A DNA stretch of 9,475 bases from Gammaproteobacteria bacterium (GTDB lineage Bacteria > Pseudomonadota > Gammaproteobacteria > UBA9214). Below the pieces are notes generated by a model that worked only from the letters and a program-made list of their open reading frames with translations, was not told the DNA's origin and searched no databases. How positions within the stretch are numbered: the stretch's first letter is position 1; the number at the start of each line of letters is the position of its first letter. Positions 1 to 6,178 of the stretch are shown piece after piece. The translations under genes and the position numbers were made by a program. The stretch covers positions 1 through 9,475 of the forward strand of contig JAOTTU010000072.1 of NCBI GenBank assembly GCA_029864225.1. Direction: 5' to 3'.

Positions 1-22
1 AACGAAAAACGAAAACGAAAAA

Positions 23-312
23 GGGTCGGACCTGCGCAAGATGCTGTTTCAACTGAAGTCTAGTTAATAAAATCGGCATTCTCATCGCTTATCGCAAGCA
101 TTTCCCGCCTGGAATCGATGCAGTTATAGACCTCGGATTTACTGAGGCGGCAGGTCATGCCATCCTGGTCAAAAATATAACAATTATGGCGCGGCATGAT
201 GCTTCTTCTTTTAGCTGTCTTTTTATCCATGGATCAGGCCTTCTAAGGACTAAATACAGCTCTATTACCTGATTGTTTTTTGATTTTTCAGGATATTGCG
301 CAGGTCCGACCC
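23..312. mobile_element. Putative small inverted-repeat-bounded element (MITE-like)
   Basis: The block is bounded by a perfect 17-bp inverted repeat: GGGTCGGACCTGCGCAA at 23-39 and its complement at 296-312. Similarity continues weakly for a few bases on each side. It encloses about 256 bp of AT-rich DNA holding a possible 56-codon minus-strand gene. No transposase is visible and I see no clear target-site duplication, so this could be a non-autonomous element, or two REP-like units in opposite orientation that happen to flank a small gene. The left flank is a short A-rich run with repeated ACGAAAA units (1-22). The 10-bp core of the repeat recurs at 4738 and 9401. The inverted repeat is certain; the mobile interpretation is inference. 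Confidence 0.5.
60..230 (-). CDS. Small hypothetical protein, 56 aa, within inverted-repeat block
   Basis: I do not recognise this protein. It begins MDKKTAKRRSIMPRHNCYIF and ends with ENADFIN. The N-terminus is strongly basic (K3, K4, K7, R8, R9); an acidic, hydrophilic body follows. Three cysteines fall at residues 17, 27 and 37, spaced exactly ten apart, with a histidine at 15. There is no membrane segment or signal peptide. The ATG at 230 is preceded by AGAAGG at an 8-base spacing, a fair ribosome binding site, and a second in-frame ATG (residue 12) could also serve. It is the only notable reading frame inside the 17-bp inverted repeats at 23-39 and 296-312, so it may be cargo of that element. 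It is short enough to be spurious; codon content and the binding site make it worth keeping. Confidence 0.35.
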   Translation of the reverse strand: MDKKTAKRRSIMPRHNCYIFDQDGMTCRLSKSEVYNCIDSRREMLAISDENADFIN

Positions 313-541
313 CTTATTACTTTGAGCAGCCTGTCTCAAACAGATAAACAGTGGTTGTTCAGTACATACAGACATCATGCCCATTTTAAAAAACCGGGAT
401 GTTCCCTTTTCTTGTTTTATCTCCTCTCCCTGAGGAGAGAGGGAGTTAACGTAACAGCAGTAATGGATTTTAGGAAAAGAGGCGTTTATTCTTCCTGTAC
501 GCCATGTGGTGCCAGGCGCATACCAGACGGGAATACGTAAT
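313..541. other. AT-rich gap upstream of the cation operon, with a hairpin
   Basis: Between the inverted-repeat block and the DUF211 gene I see no convincing gene. The one clear structure is a perfect 7-bp hairpin, TCTCCTC at 420-426 and GAGGAGA at 432-438 with a 5-base loop, followed by a purine-rich GAGGGAG. It lacks a T-tract on either strand, so it is not a standard terminator; it resembles purine/pyrimidine intergenic hairpins scattered through many proteobacterial genomes. The promoter of the downstream operon should lie here, but I could not pick out a reliable -35/-10 pair. Confidence 0.4.
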
Positions 542-811
542 ATGGTCGCCGTCAAGCGGATCGTGCTCGATGTACTCAAACCCCACCAGCCGAATGCGCT
601 GGAATTTACCCGTACCGTTGCCGAGGTCGGATCGGACTATCGTGTCCGTGTCATGGTCATGGAGGTGGACGAGAACACAGAGACACTGCAGATGGAAGTG
701 GAAGGCAGCGTCATCGACTTCGAGGCGATCCAGTCAAGCATCAATGCCATGGGGGGCTCACTGCACAGCATCGACGAGGTGGAAGTGCACAACGATGCGG
801 ATGGCGGTTAA
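542..811 (+). CDS. DUF211 family protein
   Basis: This 89-residue soluble protein matches the DUF211 (COG1888) family, best known from archaea and found in scattered bacteria; its biochemical role is not established. The family hallmarks are visible: the N-terminal strand VKRIVLDVLKPHQP, the middle segment around VMEVDENTETLQMEVEG, and the C-terminal IDFEAIQ...GGSLHSIDEVEV. Strand and helix order suggests a small ferredoxin-like alpha/beta fold, with many acidic residues that could bind divalent cations (inference). I chose ATG 542 because GGGA lies 9 bases upstream and the family begins near this residue; an in-frame ATG at 506 would add 12 residues without a good binding site. It heads a tight operon, 6 bases before a VIT/CCC1-type transporter and then a cation ATPase, so a sensing or accessory role in cation handling is plausible. 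Confidence 0.85.
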   Translation: MVAVKRIVLDVLKPHQPNALEFTRTVAEVGSDYRVRVMVMEVDENTETLQMEVEGSVIDFEAIQSSINAMGGSLHSIDEVEVHNDADGG

Positions 812-817
812 CGGACC

Positions 818-1402
818 GTGAAGCTGGTCAGCCGGGCGAGCTTCCTGCTTCGTATAACCAGGACACACGGCATCATCCGCCGCTATTTCGTGGTCAACGG
901 CTTTGACGGCGCATTGACCATGCTCGGCCTCATCATGGGATTTCTCATCAGCGAACCGACCAGCCTAACCGTCATCATCAGCGCCTGCCTGGGTGCGGCC
1001 ATCGCCCTGGGCGTCAGTGGCGTGAGCAGTGCCTATGTGAGCGAGTCGGCAGAGCGGCAGCGCGCCCTGATGGAACTGGAAGAGGCCATGGTCGCCGACC
1101 TGCAGGACAGCTACCACGGGGATGCGGCGCGCTGGGTGCCGATGCTGATCGCGATTGTGAACGGGGCGTCACCGCTGGTCATCTCGCTTCTGATCATAAC
1201 GCCGCTGTGGCTCTCGAGTGCCGGTATTGCCCTGCCTGTCTCCCCCCTGCATGCCAGCATCGTGGTGGCTATGCTGACCATCTTTATCCTCGGAGTCTTT
1301 CTTGGCCAGGTCGCCGGTGTTTCCTGGTGGCGCAGCGGCCTTCGGACACTACTCATCGCCGCACTGACGGCGGCACTCATCTACCTGCTTGCAGGACGTT
1401 AG
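818..1402 (+). CDS. VIT1/CCC1 family membrane transporter
   Basis: A 194-residue integral membrane protein of the VIT1/CCC1 family, whose members move Fe2+, Mn2+ or related ions by H+ exchange. The family signature is clear in the first helix, FVVNGFDGALTMLGLIMG (residues 24-41, with the key aspartate D30). The second helix ends in GVSSAYVSESAERQ (about 68-81), the usual small-residue plus acidic stretch. Acidic residues E76, E79, E86, E88 and E89 lead into a short cytoplasmic arm, the region that binds metal in plant VIT1. Further helices lie near 108-128, 142-163 and 172-192, giving five in total, as expected. There is no ferritin-like domain. The start is GTG at 818, 6 bases after the DUF211 stop; no better start fits before the signature. 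The stop is followed at once by the ATPase start, implying translational coupling. Substrate is not determinable from sequence. Confidence 0.85.
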   Translation: MKLVSRASFLLRITRTHGIIRRYFVVNGFDGALTMLGLIMGFLISEPTSLTVIISACLGAAIALGVSGVSSAYVSESAERQRALMELEEAMVADLQDSYHGDAARWVPMLIAIVNGASPLVISLLIITPLWLSSAGIALPVSPLHASIVVAMLTIFILGVFLGQVAGVSWWRSGLRTLLIAALTAALIYLLAGR

Positions 1403-1403
1403 T

Positions 1404-4040
1404 GTGGCGCCGCAGGACTGGCACGCCCTCGAGGCAGAAGAGGCGCTGGCGCGTCTCGACAGCACGGCCAACGGATTGACCACCGCAGCCGCGCAGCAGC
1501 GGCTGCTGGATTACGGACCCAATGCCATCCCCGGCAAACGACGCAAGTCCGTGCTGTCGATGCTGCTGGGCCAGTTCGCTGATTTCATGATTATTGTCTT
1601 GCTGGTGGCGGCGGTTATCTCGGGTTTCATTGGCGAGCCCCAGGACACCATCGCCATACTGGTCATCGTGCTGCTTAATGCCATCATCGGCACGGTGCAG
1701 GAATTCCGCGCCGAGCGTGCCGTGGCGACATTACGGGAGATGGCGGCACCAGAGGCGCAGGTCCTGCGCGATGGCGAGGTTGTCACCCTGGCAGCATCGG
1801 GACTCGTCCCCGGGGACGTGGTGCTGCTGGAGGCGGGCAATGTCGTGCCAGCGGACTTGCGCCTGCTGCTGGCGACAGAGATGCAGGCCGACGAATCGGC
1901 CCTGACAGGCGAATCCCACCCGGTGGGCAAGCAAGTGGCGCGGCTGGAGAAAACCGAACTGCCGCTGGGCGACCGTATCAACCTGGCCTTCAAGAGCAGT
2001 CTCATTACCCGGGGGCTGGGACAGGGCGTCGTTGTGGCCACCGGCTCGCAGACAGAGATTGGCCGTATCGCCGAACTGCTGCGCGGTGAGGCGGGTGTGA
2101 AGACACCGTTGCAGGTGCGTCTTGCCCGCTTTGGCCGCTACCTGGCGCTGGCTGTTCTGGCGATATGTGCCGTGGTGTTCACGGCCGGCCTGCTGCAGGG
2201 TCAGCCGGTCATGCTGATGTTTCTCACGGCGGTCAGCCTGGCGGTGGCGGCGATACCTGAGGCCCTGCCGGCGGTCGTGACTATTTCGCTGGCCTTTGGT
2301 GCGCGCAAGCTGGTTCGGCACAATGCGCTGGTGCGCAACCTGCCGGCAGTCGAGACGCTGGGCTCGGTAACCTGTATCTGCTCGGACAAGACCGGCACCT
2401 TGACCGAGAACCGCATGACTGCCGAGCGGTTCTACGTGGGGAACCGGTGGGTCGATGCGCTGTCCGGGACTGATGCTGCTGCAGCTCAGGTGATGCTTGG
2501 CCGTGCCATGGCCCTGAACAACGATGTGGCGATCAGGGACGGTAGTCCGGCCGGTGAACCGACCGAACTGGCATTGTTTACAGCTGCCGAGGTCTCCGGT
2601 TACCTGAAAGACGAACTTGAACAGGAGATGCCGCGGCTGATGAGCATCCCGTTCGACAGCTCACGCAAACAGATGAGCACCTTACATCGCAGCGGCGGGG
2701 GTGTCACGGTGTTCGTCAAGGGCGCCCCTGAAAACGTACTGGCGCAATGCACCCGCATCCTGCAGCACAACGGTCCGGTAGCGTTTGAACGCGACAGCGT
2801 ACTGGCGGAGGCGGAACGGCTGGCGAACGAGGGTTACCGCGTGCTGGCGTTTGCCATGCGTGAGCTTGCCGAACAGCCGCATGAACCGGATGCGCAGACG
2901 GTCGAACGGGACCTGACCTTCCTGGGGCTGGCGGCGCTCATCGACCCGCCGCGACCCGAGGCACAGCAGGCCGTGGCCGACTGCCTCACCGCCGGGATCA
3001 CCCCGATCATGATTACCGGTGACCATTCGGGAACGGCCATGGCGATAGCCGAGCGGCTTGGTATCGTGGCTGACGGCGACGGACTACTCACCGGGAGCGA
3101 ACTGACGCAGCTGGATGATGCGGCATTTACGCGTCGCGTCGAATCGGTACGCGTGTATGCTCGTGTCAGTCCGGAACAGAAACTGCGCATCGTCAAGGCG
3201 CTGCAGGCCAATGGTGAGTTTGTTGCCATGACCGGCGACGGTGTCAACGATGCGCCGGCGCTTAAGCGTGCCGGCATCGGTGTGGCCATGGGACAAAAGG
3301 GCACAGACGTGGCGCGCGAGGCCTCGGACATGGTGCTGCTGGACGACGATTTCGCCACCATTGTCCGCGCCGTCCGGACGGGGCGCCATATCTTCGACAA
3401 CATCCGCAAGTTCATCAAGGACACCATGAGCTCGAACTCGGGCGAGATCTGGACACTCTTTCTGGCGCCATTTCTCGGTCTGCCTATACCCCTGCTGCCA
3501 ATCCACATACTCTGGATCAATCTCGTCACTGACGGACTGCCGGGTCTGGCCTTTACCGCCGAACCGGCGGAACCCGGGATCATGCGGCAGCCGCCACGGC
3601 CACCGCAGGAGAACATCTTCGCTCATGGCATGTGGCAACACATCGTCTGGGTCGGCCTGTTTGTCGGCGGCCTCTCGATTGCCTCGCAGGCCTGGGCCAT
3701 CTCGCGCGGGGTCGCGTACTGGCAGACCGTGGTGTTCACCGTCCTGACCGTGTCGCAGCTGTTCCATTCACTGGCGGTGCGCAGCGAGACCGCCTCCTTG
3801 TTTTCCATCGGCCTGTTCAGCAATATGCCCATGCTGGGCGCTGTCATCCTTACGGTCATCATGCAGCTGGCAGTGATCTATGTGCCGGCGCTCAATGGCA
3901 TCTTCCATACGCAGCCGTTGCCGCTCTTCGACCTCGCTGTCTGCCTGGCGTTATCCTCGCTGGTCCTGTGTGCGGTGGAAATTGAAAAGTGGCTGGTGCG
4001 GCGCGGGGTGATTTACGGAATGAGCGGGGTCAGATCCTAG
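1404..4040 (+). CDS. P-type cation-transporting ATPase, type II (Ca2+-pump-like)
   Basis: An 878-residue P2-type ATPase, the usual length for bacterial SERCA/PMR1-like pumps, that should use ATP to export Ca2+ or a similar divalent ion. In order: a cation-ATPase N-terminal domain (about 5-55), helices M1-M2 (58-98), actuator motif TGES (168-171), M4 motif PEALP (285-289), phosphorylated aspartate in DKTGT (D328), nucleotide-domain KGAPE (from 439), hinge TGDGVNDAP (610-618), then the C-terminal helices. Ion-site residues match SERCA in M4 (E286), M5 (N678, E681) and M6 (N706, T709, D710), but M8 has Q785 where SERCA has a glutamate. I chose GTG 1404, with AGGA 7 bases upstream; a TTG at 1389 lacks a binding site and would overlap the upstream gene. 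The last residues (SGVRS) and the stop lie inside a REP-like repeat. Third gene of the operon. The family is certain; the exact ion is inferred. Confidence 0.93.
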   Translation: MAPQDWHALEAEEALARLDSTANGLTTAAAQQRLLDYGPNAIPGKRRKSVLSMLLGQFADFMIIVLLVAAVISGFIGEPQDTIAILVIVLLNAIIGTVQEFRAERAVATLREMAAPEAQVLRDGEVVTLAASGLVPGDVVLLEAGNVVPADLRLLLATEMQADESALTGESHPVGKQVARLEKTELPLGDRINLAFKSSLITRGLGQGVVVATGSQTEIGRIAELLRGEAGVKTPLQVRLARFGRYLALAVLAICAVVFTAGLLQGQPVMLMFLTAVSLAVAAIPEALPAVVTISLAFGARKLVRHNALVRNLPAVETLGSVTCICSDKTGTLTENRMTAERFYVGNRWVDALSGTDAAAAQVMLGRAMALNNDVAIRDGSPAGEPTELALFTAAEVSGYLKDELEQEMPRLMSIPFDSSRKQMSTLHRSGGGVTVFVKGAPENVLAQCTRILQHNGPVAFERDSVLAEAERLANEGYRVLAFAMRELAEQPHEPDAQTVERDLTFLGLAALIDPPRPEAQQAVADCLTAGITPIMITGDHSGTAMAIAERLGIVADGDGLLTGSELTQLDDAAFTRRVESVRVYARVSPEQKLRIVKALQANGEFVAMTGDGVNDAPALKRAGIGVAMGQKGTDVAREASDMVLLDDDFATIVRAVRTGRHIFDNIRKFIKDTMSSNSGEIWTLFLAPFLGLPIPLLPIHILWINLVTDGLPGLAFTAEPAEPGIMRQPPRPPQENIFAHGMWQHIVWVGLFVGGLSIASQAWAISRGVAYWQTVVFTVLTVSQLFHSLAVRSETASLFSIGLFSNMPMLGAVILTVIMQLAVIYVPALNGIFHTQPLPLFDLAVCLALSSLVLCAVEIEKWLVRRGVIYGMSGVRS

Positions 4041-4078
4041 TTATTCCTGGTATTAGAGGAAACCGGGAACTGACCCCG
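4025..4078. repeat. REP-like inverted repeat covering the ATPase stop codon
   Basis: CGGGGTCAGATCC (4025-4037) and GGAACTGACCCCG (4066-4078) are inverted copies with one mismatch, separated by a 28-base AT-rich loop. The left arm encodes the final residues of the ATPase and adjoins its TAG stop (4038-4040). GGGGTCAG-type arms are typical of REP elements that scatter between genes in gammaproteobacteria. A further TGACCCCG occurs at 4179-4186. The hairpin could protect the operon mRNA end or act as a weak terminator; there is no T-tract. Confidence 0.65.
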
Positions 4079-4118
4079 TTTATTATTGAAAAATCCCGTC
4101 CTTGCAGCGAACTAACCC

Positions 4119-4141
4119 GGAGCGCCACGCAGGCGCGATCC
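4119..4141. repeat. Degenerate REP fragment
   Basis: GGAGCGCCACGCAGGCGCGA matches the pattern GTAG-GCGCC-TTGCAGGCGCGAT seen again at 6153-6178 and in part at 4591-4602. It is a worn copy of the same repeat family. The remainder of the gap from 4041 to 4319 has no other clear structure, apart from an AT-rich stretch at about 4258-4300 just before the small membrane-protein gene that could hold its promoter. Confidence 0.4.
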
Positions 4142-4319
4142 TTACTGCTCCCAGACTGTCCGACAGGTACCGCTCCATTGACCCCGCCGATAGAGAACGC
4201 TTCCACGGGCAGCCTATCGAAGCCTAAAGGTATTCCTGCGAGTGCCGATGACAGGTTATAGATTAGTATTTTCTACTTTACTTATATTCTCAAATTAGCA
4301 CCTCATAAGGAGATACACC

Positions 4320-4442
4320 ATGTACTGGGATACCCTGACCACGGTGGGCGTTATCGTCTCGATTGTGTCGATCCTGGGCGCTTTCTACCTGGAATTGCGC
4401 AATCGGCCGGTCACGCGCCTTGATGAGCCGCGTGAGACCTGA
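4320..4442 (+). CDS. Small single-pass membrane protein, 40 aa
   Basis: A 40-residue protein of no family I recognise. It begins MYWDTLTTVGVIVSIVSILG and ends RLDEPRET. Residues about 6-24 form one hydrophobic helix, followed by an amphipathic or charged tail (E25, R27, R29, R33, D35, E36, R38, E39), which by the positive-inside rule places the C-terminus in the cytoplasm. The start is very well supported: AAGGAG at 4307-4312 lies 7 bases before the ATG, the best ribosome binding site on the plus strand of this window. GC content and codon use match the GC-rich core genes, not the AT-rich surroundings. It sits 279 bases downstream of the Ca2+-type ATPase. Tiny membrane proteins near P-type pumps are known to modulate them (KdpF in bacteria, phospholamban in animals), so an accessory role is conceivable, but nothing here proves it. 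Confidence 0.6.
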   Translation: MYWDTLTTVGVIVSIVSILGAFYLELRNRPVTRLDEPRET

Positions 4443-4521
4443 GAGGTAGCGGAGACAGCATAAGTCATTCAAAATCTCGCCATTACAGCGAACTGAATAT
4501 ACTCTCACCCCATTGGCGCCC

Positions 4522-4602
4522 GATGGTGCGCAGCGATTATGTAGCTGCGCCTCGCAGGTGCAATGCGTAGCTGCACCATCCGGAACGATCTGCAGGCGCG
4601 AT
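4522..4602. repeat. REP-like structured repeat with long hairpin
   Basis: GATGGTGCGCAGC (4522-4534) pairs with GCTGCACCATC (4570-4580), 11 bp with a single bulged G. Inside lies GTAGCTGCGCCTCGCAGGTGCA, a degenerate REP unit, and a second GTAGCTGC follows at 4566-4573. The tail CTGCAGGCGCGAT (4590-4602) repeats the REP 3' half found at 6166-6176. It looks like two or three decayed REP units folded into one structure. Confidence 0.5.
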
Positions 4603-4737
4603 AAATTTTCTATACAACAGCATCGACATAAAAACATTCTGGTTTTTCACGCTAGATAGTAACCATGCCCATCAAAAACCATCATGTCCCCTTATTTCCA
4701 TTGACTGACTCCAGTCGACTCCCAAGCGATTTGTTTC

Positions 4738-4747
4738 GGTCCGACCC
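4738..4747. repeat. Copy of the GGGTCGGACC repeat core
   Basis: GGTCCGACCC, the reverse complement of the core of the 17-bp inverted ends at 23-39 and 296-312. Only the 10-base core is shared here. It lies 14 bases before the ATG at 4762, so the repeat may have brought or replaced the gene's leader. Confidence 0.5.
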
Positions 4748-4761
4748 GGTGCATCACAGAG

Positions 4762-5412
4762 ATGCCAATGCGAACGGTACGGAATACTAGAGTAACAGTC
4801 GGGGTCTTACTAAGCGGCGTAGTTGCCGGGCTACTCATGCTGACACTTGGCATAAAGGGCCCGTTCTACCGAACAGAAGTTGTAAATCTTCCGGTAAACT
4901 TACAATCACCTTCGGAGCATCAAGTCCAATTTACAGTGGATCGTTCGGAGGAGTACATGGTAGAAATCCATCTGAATACTGTCTTCCCGGAAGAAAAGAT
5001 TGATAAAATCCTTGGGGATTTTGTTGCGGGAGGTGGCGGAAATATAGATGTGTCATGGAAAGTTAATCTTGACGAAGCTGTTATTGCACAAGGTTCACGT
5101 GCTGAATATGGCTACTCTCCAATATGGGGCGGAGGCCGTTCGGGATTGGCTATCGGTTCTTTCCGTGCCGACAAGGGGAAGGAATATACCTTGTATATAG
5201 TTACAAAAAATGAGAGCAGCGACTGGAACCGGGCGGATCCGTATATTGAGGTGGGTCTTCATCCTGGCAAGCTGGAGGGTTACCTGGTGTCGCAGATTTT
5301 TGGACTCTTAATCGCAGCTGTATCTGGAGTACTGCTGGTAGTTGTGACACTTATAGTCATTAACGCTAAACGAAATACTGAATCCAAGAAAGCGCCCCAG
5401 CCGACGCGGTAA
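4762..5412 (+). CDS. Hypothetical protein with two membrane anchors and an extracytoplasmic domain
   Basis: I do not recognise this 216-residue protein. A basic N-terminus (R4, R7, R10) is followed by a membrane helix at about 12-31. A roughly 140-residue domain (32-175) follows that looks beta-rich, with alternating hydrophobic strands such as HQVQFTVD, EYMVEIHL, IDVSWKVNL and KEYTLYIVTKN, suggesting a beta-sandwich outside the cytoplasmic membrane. A second helix at about 177-201 leads to a short basic tail (KRNTESKK). Both ends should therefore be cytoplasmic. A glycine-rich stretch sits near 90-94 and WGGGRSG near 122-128. ATG 4762 and ATG 4768 are both possible starts; AGAG at 4754-4757 favours either weakly. 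GC is visibly lower than in the ATPase or peptidase, and a repeat core lies just upstream, both suggesting later acquisition. The next gene starts 42 bases downstream and may be co-transcribed. Confidence 0.75.
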   Translation: MPMRTVRNTRVTVGVLLSGVVAGLLMLTLGIKGPFYRTEVVNLPVNLQSPSEHQVQFTVDRSEEYMVEIHLNTVFPEEKIDKILGDFVAGGGGNIDVSWKVNLDEAVIAQGSRAEYGYSPIWGGGRSGLAIGSFRADKGKEYTLYIVTKNESSDWNRADPYIEVGLHPGKLEGYLVSQIFGLLIAAVSGVLLVVVTLIVINAKRNTESKKAPQPTR

Positions 5413-5454
5413 ACTGCGCGGTTGAGCTTAAATGTTCTGTGCTTTGGAAAAATC

Positions 5455-6060
5455 ATGGCCACAGATGATTGGTATAGAAACAAGAAGTGGAATGAGGAGA
5501 TCGAAAAGGAGTTCTTCTCAAGGCTCAAGCGCGCCAGATCACAGAGAGATCAATACCTGGTCATCCAGGCTTTAACCTTAGCGAAGCATTATCCAGAAGC
5601 ATCACTTCGACTTGTAAATTTCTATTTTGAGACTCGCAAAAAAAAGTTCGACGATATGAGAGCGCTGCTGGCTAGAGCTGAGGCGCTTCTGGAACTGGCG
5701 GAAATCGACGAAGCCATGGTGGCCTATCGCGCAGTTTTGGCCAGAGAAGAAGCATTCCCGAACCATCAATCCGATACATACGTGAACTATCCATACATTG
5801 TTGCCACGCACGGTATCGAATCTGAATATGACAATGCGCTAAAAATATTGGATCAACATGCGCATCGCTTGGCCTTTCCTCTTGACCGTTTTAAATGGCA
5901 TGCAGCAAAAGCGCTTATCGAAAAAGACGCCAAGCATGCCTCACAGGCATTAGCGGCCACAAAGGTAAAAAAGTCTGGTTTCAGGTTTCATCAGAATCTC
6001 GGATTAGTTGGCACAGAGCATGCAGAGACCATCAAAGAGTTGTGTAAAATCTGCACATAG
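5455..6060 (+). CDS. TPR-like helical repeat protein, function unknown
   Basis: A 201-residue soluble, all-helical protein. It begins MATDDWYRNKKWNEEIEKEF, an opening I recall from a set of uncharacterised proteobacterial proteins. Helical pairs resembling tetratricopeptide repeats follow: roughly 32-58 (QYLVIQALTLAKHYPEASLR), 66-98 (ALLARAEALLELAEIDEAMVAYRAVLAREE) and 122-160. The stretch LAEIDEAMVAYRAVL fits a TPR consensus well. The C-terminal segment KKSGFRFHQNLGLVGTEHAE (172-191) looks conserved and distinctive. No signal or membrane segment, so it is cytoplasmic; TPR folds mediate protein contacts. I chose ATG 5455 with GGA 6 bases upstream; an in-frame TTG at 5422 would add 11 residues that do not look like this family. 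It follows the two-anchor membrane protein by 42 bases and shares its lower GC. Confidence 0.75.
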   Translation: MATDDWYRNKKWNEEIEKEFFSRLKRARSQRDQYLVIQALTLAKHYPEASLRLVNFYFETRKKKFDDMRALLARAEALLELAEIDEAMVAYRAVLAREEAFPNHQSDTYVNYPYIVATHGIESEYDNALKILDQHAHRLAFPLDRFKWHAAKALIEKDAKHASQALAATKVKKSGFRFHQNLGLVGTEHAETIKELCKICT

Positions 6061-6070
6061 CAAAGAGCAC

Positions 6071-6178
6071 CTGTAGGAGCACCGACCTCCGGCGCGATTG
6101 TCGAACACCCCATCGCGGTCTGGAGACCGCTCCTGCAAAGTCCAATGGAGCACCTGTAGCGCCTTGCAGGCGCGATCA
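6071..6178. repeat. Cluster of three REP units, one inverted
   Basis: Unit one, TGTAGGAGC...CCTCCGGCGCGATTG, is at 6071-6100. Unit two, CATCGCGGTCTGGAGACCGC...CCTGCAAA, at 6111-6140 is the same repeat in reverse. Unit three, CCTGTAGCGCC...GCAGGCGCGATC, is at 6153-6178. The head-to-tail and head-to-head arrangement is typical of bacterial interspersed mosaic elements mobilised by REP-associated tyrosine transposases. Unit one starts 10 bases after the stop of the TPR-like gene, and the paired units could form mRNA-stabilising or terminating hairpins. No transposase gene of that type lies in this window. Confidence 0.7.

Larger units (their letters stand above)
4443..4761. other. Gap with REP-like hairpin and repeat core upstream of the two-TM gene
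   Basis: No gene is supported here. The gap holds a long imperfect hairpin with REP character at 4522-4602 and a copy of the 10-mer GGTCCGACCC at 4738-4747, both listed separately. Between them, 4603-4737 is AT-richer and probably includes the promoter of the next gene, but I found no convincing -35/-10 pair. Confidence 0.4.

Noticed and set aside
1..22. Tandem ACGAAAA repeat at the window start
   Set aside because: Only about three irregular units are present and the window edge cuts it, so no function can be argued.
2834..3616. Long open frame of 260 codons antisense to the ATPase
   Set aside because: It lies fully inside the well-supported ATPase gene, in GC-rich DNA where long antisense frames are common; its composition (Ser/Arg-rich) is that of a shadow frame and it has no recognisable motif.
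3989..4261. Plus-strand frame running off the end of the ATPase
   Set aside because: It overlaps the ATPase in another frame and reads through the REP-like repeat; no motif or binding site.
4290..4637. Minus-strand frame of 115 codons across the small membrane-protein gene
   Set aside because: No ribosome binding site was seen. It crosses a REP-like hairpin, and the opposite strand has a better-supported short gene at 4320-4442.
6071..6178. CRISPR array
   Set aside because: The repeated units are degenerate, in mixed orientation and irregularly spaced, which fits REP elements and not CRISPR repeats and spacers.
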